Assembly (NCBI RefSeq): GCF_000940805.1
Contig: NZ_CP007142.1
Location: forward strand, 2,022,593-2,086,592
Direction: 5' to 3'
Origin: Gynuella sunshinyii YC6258
GTDB taxonomy: Bacteria; Pseudomonadota; Gammaproteobacteria; Pseudomonadales; Natronospirillaceae
Length of the DNA: 64,000 nt
Both the position numbers and the translations under genes were made by a program. Of this stretch, positions 8,286 to 15,207 are shown piece after piece (the first letter of the stretch is position 1; each line of letters opens with the position of its first letter). Below the pieces are notes generated by a model. It saw nothing but the letters and a program-made list of their open reading frames with translations. It was not told where the DNA came from and did no database searches.

Positions 8286-8822
8286 ATGAAAATCGAATTG
8301 ACACCCGCCGGAGATCTCACGGTGGTCGAGAATCTGTTTCAATATTATCTGTATGACATGAGTGAATTTACCGGCTGGTCTCCAGATGCCAGTGGTTCAT
8401 ATGCAATCGATACTGCTGTGATCGGACTGCACGATTATTGGCAAAAAGACGGACATTACCCGTATTTGATTCTTTGTAATGATGAGCTGGCCGGTTTTTC
8501 TCTGTTACGTCGCTACCCGTATGATTCTGATTATCACGATATCGGTCAATTTTTTGTGCTGAGAAAATACAAGCGTCAGGGGGTAGGAACTGTGGCATTC
8601 AGGTTGTCCGTGGGCCAGTTTCCAGGATTCTGGCTGACCAGAGTGTTGCCTGATAATATCGGTGCTTTACGCTTCTGGCGAAAGGTCATCTCAGACATAT
8701 CAGTACAGAAACCGGTTGAAAATCAGGAAGATTATGGCGATAAAAAAATGATGTTCATTCGTTATGAAGTCGAGTCGCCTATTTTTTCCAGTACTGCAAC
8801 AGAGGATGCAAATGAATATTGA
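8286..8822 (+). CDS. GNAT-family N-acetyltransferase
   Basis: 178 residues. The acetyl-CoA binding motif A is seen as IGQFFVLRKYKRQGVGTVAF (R/Q-x-x-G-x-G/A type), followed by a C-terminal segment with NIGALRFWRK typical of the fold. The start ATG was chosen as the first methionine that leaves an intact N-terminal beta strand (MKIELTPAGDL); upstream in-frame sequence looks non-coding. It overlaps the next acetyltransferase gene by 11 bases, so the two are an operon. The substrate is unknown. Confidence 0.85.
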   Translation: MKIELTPAGDLTVVENLFQYYLYDMSEFTGWSPDASGSYAIDTAVIGLHDYWQKDGHYPYLILCNDELAGFSLLRRYPYDSDYHDIGQFFVLRKYKRQGVGTVAFRLSVGQFPGFWLTRVLPDNIGALRFWRKVISDISVQKPVENQEDYGDKKMMFIRYEVESPIFSSTATEDANEY

Positions 8823-9306
8823 GATTGCCACTGAACAGGATTTTGATGATATCTGGCCGGTTTTTCGCGAAATTGTCCGCGCCGGTGAAACCTATGCGTT
8901 TCCGCGTGATATTGAACGACAACAGGCGTTTGAATTGTGGATGAAAACGCCGAGGCAAACGTATATTTGCCGGGAACAGGGAAGCATGCTCGGTACCTAT
9001 TACATCAAGTCCAATCAGATGGGACCGGGAAGTCATGTGTCTAACTGTGGTTATATGGTTTCGCCAGCCGCCAGGGGAAAAGGCGTGGCCACAAACATGT
9101 GCGAGCACTCGCAAATCATGGCCAGGCAATTCGGCTATAAAGCCATGCAGTTTAACTCAGTTGTTTCAACCAATATGATAGCCGTTAATTTATGGCATCG
9201 GCTTGGGTTTGAAACCGTTGGTCGTTTACCTAAAGCCTATTGTCATGCCCGGCTCGGTTATGTGGATACTCTGGTCATGTATAAATGGTTGGACAGTAAC
9301 GACTGA
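8812..9306 (+). CDS. GNAT-family N-acetyltransferase
   Basis: 164 residues starting MNIEIATEQDFDDIW, with AGAGG six bases upstream inside the previous gene. Motif A is MVSPAARGKGVATNMCEHSQ and the C-terminal motif is NMIAVNLWHRLGFETVGRLP, the classical arrangement for small-molecule or protein-terminal acetyltransferases (RimL/PhnO-like). Tandem overlap with the preceding GNAT gene suggests joint expression; the acceptor substrate cannot be deduced. Confidence 0.88.
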   Translation: MNIEIATEQDFDDIWPVFREIVRAGETYAFPRDIERQQAFELWMKTPRQTYICREQGSMLGTYYIKSNQMGPGSHVSNCGYMVSPAARGKGVATNMCEHSQIMARQFGYKAMQFNSVVSTNMIAVNLWHRLGFETVGRLPKAYCHARLGYVDTLVMYKWLDSND

Positions 9307-9984
9307 TTTTCTTTTCAATGGTTTTGCTTATGCCGAAAATATACGGATAGATGGCATACGTACGGCTTTTTATACACTCAGATTGAACTCTTATACCGTT
9401 TTTAGCGGGATTCTGTCATTTCCAGCTTGTTAAATGAACAGTATACATTTCATGAAATATGTACTGTTGTGCTGTTTTTTTGTTTTATTTTTTTGAAACA
9501 TCAGCTGTCGGCTGCTTTTAAAGAGGCTTTGGTATTGAGGCATTTCTGTCCGCTTCGATAGTTCGAAAGTATGATGTTTTTTTCCGTAAATAGGTCTAGT
9601 CTTTTTTTATAGACTTCATTTTTAATATAAATTACACACTCTGATAAATAAAACAGAAAAAAACATAAAACAATAAAACAGTGTCACTAGAAAATCATAC
9701 TAATTACTCAGTATGAGGTCTAAAAAGGTTTATTTCCAATCACATTGTGTTTTTTTGAAATCATGGTTTTGAACGTATTGATAAAAATTTCAAAGAACAA
9801 CAATGAGCAAAACAGTTGATAAGAGATATTTTGGTTTTAGCTCTCTGCATTTTGAATTTCTGAAAATTTGTAGATGGGCTTTTTTATAAAATAACTTTTG
9901 TATAGGAGGAAATTTGCCGATCTTCGTTAGCCTGTGAACAACCCCTTGCCAGGTTAATGTTTTTTTTGATTTTGAAAGAACAGT
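9307..9984. other. AT-rich intergenic region
   Basis: No open frame with a credible start or codon pattern. The stretch contains long T and A runs and no repeat or insertion-sequence end that I can recognise. Confidence 0.5.
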
Positions 9985-10112
9985 TCTGTGAATTTGTCAG
10001 ACGCCGGATATGAGCTGATTCTGCAAGGTTTCATATTCGGGAAGAGTTGCCTAAACACCGAACTGTCTCTTCGTTGCCATATCTACTTGGGCCTGAGAAG
10101 GCCCTTTTTTTA
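9985..10112 (+). ncRNA. Candidate small RNA with its own terminator
   Basis: A 9-base stem (CGGATATGA near 10004 pairing with TCATATTCG near 10031, one G-U pair) is followed by a compact terminator: GGGCC (10089-10093), six-base loop, GGCCC (10100-10104), then seven T. There is no gene directly upstream for this terminator to serve. A short hydrophobic reading frame here (9988-10194) runs through the terminator and is unlikely to be real. No known RNA family is recognised. Confidence 0.3.
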
Positions 10113-10400
10113 TCGTATTATGTCGCTTCCCTTAATTCCTCTTTTTATAAATTGTGCCATAGCCGCTATATTGGTCGTACTGTCCTTGCTGTGATGCTGT
10201 TATCGCCTTTAGTACTATCTTACATTTTTTTGAAGTTCAATGACGGTGTGGTTATCATCGCCGCGCTGTCCCTGGAGACCGAACGATAGAATCGATGATA
10301 TCAACGTCGGGCCAGCTGTTGTGGGTCAGTGATCAGGCTTGAGGCAGTTGTCAGATGCTCCAGCCGATATTGTCGTTTATTTCGTTAGGGAGTCGTAAAT

Positions 10401-10991
10401 ATGGCCGAAGGTCAAAAAAAAATCGTGGATAAAATCAAACAGGGAAATCATGGTGAGCTGATCAGTTCCGGTTTCTGGTTAAGTCAGGTTTTTATGCTGG
10501 TGGCGACGGTACTGGGTGTGTATCTTGCGGCTCAGACCGGTTTAAAACAGGCTATCATCTTTGATGATCTGTCAGACAAACAGGAACAGTATTATCTCCG
10601 CCATTCTCTCTACGATGAGGTGATGGATAATGTCTCGATCCTGAAAGACTATGATGAGAATTTCCTGAGCCAGGGTGTGTTGCTGGATCGTTCAACCAAA
10701 GCCTACCCGGATGTGGGTTATTATGTCTGGGAAACCATGAAAAACTCACCGGCCACCCTCGAAATTCCCAGTTATTTTATCAGTGAAACCCGCCGCTTCT
10801 ACAGTAAGGTTGAGTTTATTATTCGCTTGCTGGAACAGCGCAAGCTGGCAACCGGTTATGCCAGTAAAATGTTGCGGGCTGAGCTCGTCAATATCGAACC
10901 TGTGTTGCAAAAGCTTAAGCAGAACCTGGACGGCATTGCGCTTGAGTTGAAGCAGAACGATATTATTGTGACAACAGATTTAAACTCATAA
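10401..10991 (+). CDS. Hypothetical protein with one membrane segment
   Basis: 196 residues. AGGGAG lies upstream of the ATG. A short charged N-terminus (MAEGQKKIVDKIKQG) is followed by one transmembrane helix (about residues 24-44, WLSQVFMLVATVLGVYLAA) and a long mostly helical part ending in LQKLKQNLDGIALELKQND. This is a membrane-anchored protein with a soluble C-terminal domain. No enzymatic motif is visible and the family is not recognised. It is followed by a strong terminator and appears monocistronic. Confidence 0.85.
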   Translation: MAEGQKKIVDKIKQGNHGELISSGFWLSQVFMLVATVLGVYLAAQTGLKQAIIFDDLSDKQEQYYLRHSLYDEVMDNVSILKDYDENFLSQGVLLDRSTKAYPDVGYYVWETMKNSPATLEIPSYFISETRRFYSKVEFIIRLLEQRKLATGYASKMLRAELVNIEPVLQKLKQNLDGIALELKQNDIIVTTDLNS

Positions 10992-10995
10992 GACC

Positions 10996-11027
10996 CCGTC
11001 AGGGCAGTTGCGCCCTGACGGTTTTTT
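10996..11027 (+). terminator. Rho-independent terminator
   Basis: CCGTCAGGGC and GCCCTGACGG form a ten-base perfect stem, followed by six T, five bases after the stop of the preceding gene. Confidence 0.92.
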
Positions 11028-11043
11028 AAACGGGTGGAGCTGC

Positions 11044-12951
11044 TTACAGTTTATTGATACTGAACGGCAGTGCCGGCAATCCCCCGGAGTTATAGAGATT
11101 GACTTCCGGGAAGTCTGCCCAGGCATATTTCAGTGATACCGGCACGTCCACCTGATCACTCCATACCAGTACCTTGTGGCCTTTAATAATGGCTTCTGCC
11201 GGATAATATTGCCCATCCTCACCAGCCAGAATAAACCCTTTGACAGCTTCTCCCTCACTCAATGTGAAGCCTTTGCCGATATGATCAAAGCGGATGCTGA
11301 CGATGTTGTCCTTCACTTTATGGCGGCGATAAGTCGGGCCCTGGCTCAACACGTTTTCATGGAAACTGACACGCCGCGCTTCGCCCCAAAGTCGTGATGC
11401 GACATCTTGCTTGTTACGGGGGTGAATATCGGTTTGCTCACCAATATCGATTGCAGTTGCCATGCCGGTGTTCGGTAAAGACAGCGCTTGAGTCTGCATG
11501 TCGCGCAGTAGAGCCCATTGGCTGTCTGGTTGCGGATATTGAGGCTCCATAAAGCCGGCCAGCTGTACGAACAGAAAACTGAAATCCTGCTGCCATTGCT
11601 GCCGCCAGTCCTGAATCAATTGAACGAACAAGTCACCGTAGTAGGCTGCGGCTTCTGTGTTGCTTTCTCCCTGGTACCAGATGACGCCCCGTATTCCATA
11701 TCCCTGCACTGGATGGATCATGGCGTTATAGAGAAAGCCGGGTGTCCATTCATAACGGATGTAATCCGGAATAGGGGGTTCCACCTGGTTGCTGTAGCGC
11801 CAGTCCTGGCTGATATCCATGGTTTGGCCGTTCACCGTCAGAGTGACCTGACCTTCACGACCGGCAGCGGGATGGTTGTCCCAGCTGTTGCCTACCCGGA
11901 CAGCGATCAGGTTACGCCCTTGTTTCAATAGCCCGGCTGGGAGTGTGTGCAGTGAACCCTGGACCTTCCAGTCTTCAAACTTAATCAGTTGTTCATTGAC
12001 AAAAATAAAAGCCTCCTGCACCAGTTCTCCGAGATTCAGTATGGCTTCGCCAGTGGGGGCCTGGTCTAATATGACCTCGCGGCGCAACCAGGCCAGGTGT
12101 TCGAAAGGTTCTTGATTGGGCAGGCGAATCACTGACCAGTTGGTATCCGGATAATCAAAGCGGTATGCGCCTGTCGCCAGGGTATCGTCTTCACTGACCA
12201 ATCGATTGAATTTTTCCTGAGCATTACGCTCATTCTGCGCAAACAGAGCCTCCCAATCATGACCCCCTTGGTAGATGTCGAGGGTTTTCTGCCGGTAATA
12301 CTCCAGTTTCAGCAGGTTGTCAGGACTGACCCAGGCTTCAGCGGGTGTTCCTCCCCAGTTGGCTTCCACTATCCCGACTGGCACGTTTTTTTGCAGATGG
12401 TTGTGCAGGGCAAATAGATAACCAATGGCGGAAAAGTTGCCGGCATTTTCCGGTGAGGCCAGCTTCCATTGGTTCTCTCCGGTATTGTCTTGGGGGGTGG
12501 CTGAGACAATTTTGGGAACTTCAAAAAAGCGAATCAACGGGTAGTCAGCATCCGCAATCAGCTCTTCACTATTATTGATTTTCCAGTCGAGCTTCCATTC
12601 CATATTTGACTGGCCACCTGCCAGCCAGACATCCCCGAAATAGAGGTCGCGAATATGATGTTCCTGAGTGGTTGTTTGAATCGTCAGGTCATACGGGCCG
12701 CCGGCTTTATGGGGTTTCAGGAGAATACGCCAGGAACCATCTTCGTTTGCCTGAGTATGATAAGTGTGACCAGCCAGTGTGAGGGTGATTTGGGTGCCAG
12801 CGTCTGCCCAACCCCAGACCGGATTCGTCTGATCCCGTTGAAATACCATGTGATCGGAGAAAATATATGGAAGTTTCATATTTGCGTGTGCCATAGAAGC
12901 TAAAAACAGCAAAGTCGCGCAGGTAAGCAGCGCTGTAATTTTTCGTATCAT
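11044..12951 (-). CDS. Sialate O-acetylesterase-family SGNH hydrolase, secreted
   Basis: 635 residues with a Sec signal (MIRKITALLTCATLLFLASMAHA) cleaved after AHA; the start was chosen for this signal and a GGGAG site seven bases upstream. The catalytic block GGQSNMEW (Ser near 115) and the C-terminal DIHPRNKQD (Asp and His) complete the SGNH triad; GVIWYQGESNT is also typical. Family members remove O-acetyl groups from sialic acids or, in plant-biomass degraders, from hemicelluloses. An alpha-xylosidase lipoprotein lies 2 kb away, so deacetylation of xyloglucan or xylan fragments is more likely than sialic acid use; this is inference. Confidence 0.9.
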   Translation of the reverse strand: MIRKITALLTCATLLFLASMAHANMKLPYIFSDHMVFQRDQTNPVWGWADAGTQITLTLAGHTYHTQANEDGSWRILLKPHKAGGPYDLTIQTTTQEHHIRDLYFGDVWLAGGQSNMEWKLDWKINNSEELIADADYPLIRFFEVPKIVSATPQDNTGENQWKLASPENAGNFSAIGYLFALHNHLQKNVPVGIVEANWGGTPAEAWVSPDNLLKLEYYRQKTLDIYQGGHDWEALFAQNERNAQEKFNRLVSEDDTLATGAYRFDYPDTNWSVIRLPNQEPFEHLAWLRREVILDQAPTGEAILNLGELVQEAFIFVNEQLIKFEDWKVQGSLHTLPAGLLKQGRNLIAVRVGNSWDNHPAAGREGQVTLTVNGQTMDISQDWRYSNQVEPPIPDYIRYEWTPGFLYNAMIHPVQGYGIRGVIWYQGESNTEAAAYYGDLFVQLIQDWRQQWQQDFSFLFVQLAGFMEPQYPQPDSQWALLRDMQTQALSLPNTGMATAIDIGEQTDIHPRNKQDVASRLWGEARRVSFHENVLSQGPTYRRHKVKDNIVSIRFDHIGKGFTLSEGEAVKGFILAGEDGQYYPAEAIIKGHKVLVWSDQVDVPVSLKYAWADFPEVNLYNSGGLPALPFSINKL

Positions 12952-13298
12952 AGCGGACTCCCGAAGGAAGATTAACGGAAAGGACAAACGTTTATGCATT
13001 ATTGTTGTTTGATTTGTACGCAACCCATGCAGATTGTTCGTTGCCGTCGTCTGGAACGATTAATCTGTGAGCAGGGAGAGTATTGATTCACAATCTAAGG
13101 CAAAAGTGCATCCATCATTTGTCTTATTAACCAAACCAAATGTGTGCGAACAGTTGCCAGGCAAAGTGTTTTTATTGTCCTGGTGTTTTTGGCAGTCAAA
13201 GTGACCGCATAACCAGAGTCCGGGCTGTTGGTCAGGATGACCGCTAAAGTGGGAGCGATAAGTTATCGGAAATCGCCCGGATAACCGGGCTGTGGGTT

Positions 13299-13877
13299 TT
13301 ATAAGTGAGGCATCAGCCAGGCTTTAAGATAGGGATAAAAGCGTTCTTTGATCGGCAAATTGTTATGAAGGGCGCAAAAATTCAGTGCCAAAGCCTGCAT
13401 TAACAACGCTTCGATCCCTTCCACCAGAATATACAGGGGGACATCGCTGCGAAAATGTCCGTTATTCAACCATTGCCCCACGATTTCTTCAAAGCGTCCG
13501 AAGGTGGTGGCAATCGGGCCTATTTCTTCGATAGCAGCTGCACCCGAACGGCGTAAAATCACATCAAATACATACCGTTCAGAAGACATAAAGTGCAGTA
13601 ATGGCAGCAGTTGATCCGTCATGTCGGAGACATCTTTCGGAGCAGGTACGTGTTCCAGCTGATCAAGGTGGCGGTTGATTTCATCGCCAATCAACAGGTC
13701 CATCAATGAATCTTTGTCTTTAAAGTGGGCGAAAAAAGTGCCTTTCGCGACTCCCGCCTGCATGACCAGTTCTTCAACACGCAGCGCTTCATAACCGTTT
13801 GTACGAATCATTTCGACGGCAATATTGATCAGTTTGTCGCGGGTTTCTATCGCTCTTTTTTGGGTGGATTTTCTCAT
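13299..13877 (-). CDS. TetR-family transcriptional regulator
   Basis: 192 residues beginning MRKSTQKRAIETRDKL. The N-terminal helix-turn-helix is clear: VEELVMQAGVAKGTFFAHFKDKDSLMDLL. The C-terminal ligand domain is not specific. The gene is divergent from a flavodoxin-fold oxidoreductase and three copies of a 12-base palindrome lie between them, indicating autoregulation and control of the oxidoreductase. The start was moved inside the longest frame because upstream codons would overlap an operator copy. The inducer is unknown, perhaps a quinone or other electrophile given the target. Confidence 0.9.
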   Translation of the reverse strand: MRKSTQKRAIETRDKLINIAVEMIRTNGYEALRVEELVMQAGVAKGTFFAHFKDKDSLMDLLIGDEINRHLDQLEHVPAPKDVSDMTDQLLPLLHFMSSERYVFDVILRRSGAAAIEEIGPIATTFGRFEEIVGQWLNNGHFRSDVPLYILVEGIEALLMQALALNFCALHNNLPIKERFYPYLKAWLMPHL

Positions 13878-13899
13878 CGCGGCAATATGGCACAAAAAC

Positions 13900-13963
13900 T
13901 GACTGTGGTCAAAAAATAAATTGACCATGGTCATTATTTAGGTTTATAAAGTGACCGTGGTCA
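13900..13963. promoter_or_regulatory. Three TetR operator-like palindromes
   Basis: TGACTGTGGTCA (13900-13911), TGACCATGGTCA (13922-13933, perfect palindrome) and TGACCGTGGTCA (13952-13963) share the form TGACYRTGGTCA in the tetR/oxidoreductase intergenic region. Centre spacings are 22 and 30 bases, about two and three helical turns. Confidence 0.75.
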
Positions 13964-13982
13964 ATATCTGGAAATCATCATC

Positions 13983-14573
13983 ATGAAAACAAAACGTATA
14001 TTCATTCTGAATGGACATCCGGGGGAAAAATCCCTGTCTCGTTTTTTTGCAGAAACCTATGCTGCAGCGGCGATGGATGCCGGGCATTTGGTTCGACTGT
14101 GTCATATACATGACCTGGAATTCGACAGTGACTTTGGCTTTGGCGGTTATCAACAGGTAAAGCCTCTGGAGCCAGCGTTGGAAACTGTGCTGGAGGATAT
14201 TGAGTGGAGTGAACACGTCGTCCTGACGACGCCAATGTGGTGGGGTGGCCTGCCAGCCAAGCTCAAAGGTCTGATTGATCGGGCATTTTTGCCCGGACGT
14301 ACGTTCGATACCCATAACACCCGTTTTGGTCTGCCTGCGCCTATGTTGGCAGGACGTTCTGCCCGGGTGATCATGACTGCTGATACGCCTGGGTGGTTTA
14401 TGCGCTGGGTGTATAAAAATGCCATGTTAATACAAGTGCGCCGGCAGATTTTAGGGTTTGTCGGCATCAAACCTTCCCGGTTCAGTTATTTTGCCAGTGC
14501 CAGTCACCCCAGGGAGGGGATGGTGGAGCGATGGGCTGAGCAGATAAAAAGAATCGCGGCGGTAGCCAGTTGA
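13983..14573 (+). CDS. NAD(P)H oxidoreductase, flavodoxin-like fold
   Basis: 196 residues. The N-terminus RIFILNGHPGEKSLSRFF is the FMN/FAD phosphate-binding loop of the NQO1/MdaB/KefF type, and TTPMWWGGLPAKLKGLIDR is the hallmark second motif of this family. Such enzymes reduce quinones by two electrons and protect against electrophiles. It starts 105 bases from the divergent TetR regulator, with operator-like palindromes between, so it is the likely target of that repressor. No membrane segment; cytoplasmic. Confidence 0.9.
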   Translation: MKTKRIFILNGHPGEKSLSRFFAETYAAAAMDAGHLVRLCHIHDLEFDSDFGFGGYQQVKPLEPALETVLEDIEWSEHVVLTTPMWWGGLPAKLKGLIDRAFLPGRTFDTHNTRFGLPAPMLAGRSARVIMTADTPGWFMRWVYKNAMLIQVRRQILGFVGIKPSRFSYFASASHPREGMVERWAEQIKRIAAVAS

Positions 14574-14662
14574 GCGGTTATTGTCCGGTTAAAAAAAAGT
14601 GTAGTTATTAACCTGGCAATTAAATATGACGGGTTAACAGTGATGCATGGACGCCCCGAGGT

Positions 14663-14720
14663 GTCGGACCACATCATGGGCCTAAGCCCATTCGAGTCCC
14701 GTAAAATCAAGCGGTCCGAC
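14663..14720. other. Nested inverted repeat upstream of the alpha-xylosidase
   Basis: GTCGGACC (14663-14670) pairs with GGTCCGAC (14713-14720) around an inner hairpin ATGGGC-CTAA-GCCCAT. Neither arm is followed by a T run, so it is not a standard terminator. It is the only structure seen in the 630-base gap between genes; a frame at 14795-15082 lacks a ribosome site and good codon use. Confidence 0.4.
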
Positions 14721-15150
14721 GATTCGGGATTTCGCAGATTTTAAAAGGCGACATTCAAATTGATCATCCTGACCGCTTTGAGGACCATTCTGAAATGTCC
14801 GCTGATGTTGTGCAAAACGTTTTGGAACCTAGATGGCCAATGCTGTGTTGCGGCACCCTGGTGCGCTACTGCATTGCAGTGTTTACCCGGTCTGACTTTC
14901 TGCTGATGGCTTGGTTCTTTGATGGCTTATTTTTTGGAATTATCTTTTGGCGAATTTTTGTCCGGCTGAACAGCTATATCGCCCAATCTGATGATACCGA
15001 TACTCTGATAAAACGTGCACACTGCAACTGGGTGCGCTCAGGGCAGATATCGTTTTATATGGATGCATATTTGCCCGGTTAGCAGATAACACCCGGCTTA
15101 TGACCCCGCATGATCATTGCCAGGTTAATAAAAACAATAACGTTGATTTT

Positions 15151-15198
15151 TACCTCGTACATGATCCGCATACCGTACAACCTGTACGTAACGAGGTA
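15151..15198 (+). promoter_or_regulatory. Hairpin covering the alpha-xylosidase ribosome site
   Basis: TACCTCGT (15151-15158) pairs exactly with ACGAGGTA (15191-15198). The right arm includes GAGG, the only Shine-Dalgarno-like sequence before the ATG at 15208, so folding would hide it. Confidence 0.35.
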
Positions 15199-15207
15199 CA
15201 GATACTT

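Noticed and set aside
9988-10194. 68-codon frame in the gene-free region
   Set aside because: It crosses a strong terminator hairpin and has no ribosome site.
14641-14720. tRNA-like sequence (TTCGAGTCCC)
   Set aside because: No acceptor, anticodon or D arm can be folded around it; the pairing arms form a different structure.
14795-15082. 95-codon frame with a hydrophobic middle
   Set aside because: No ribosome site, many rare-looking residue runs, and it lies directly in the leader of the alpha-xylosidase gene.
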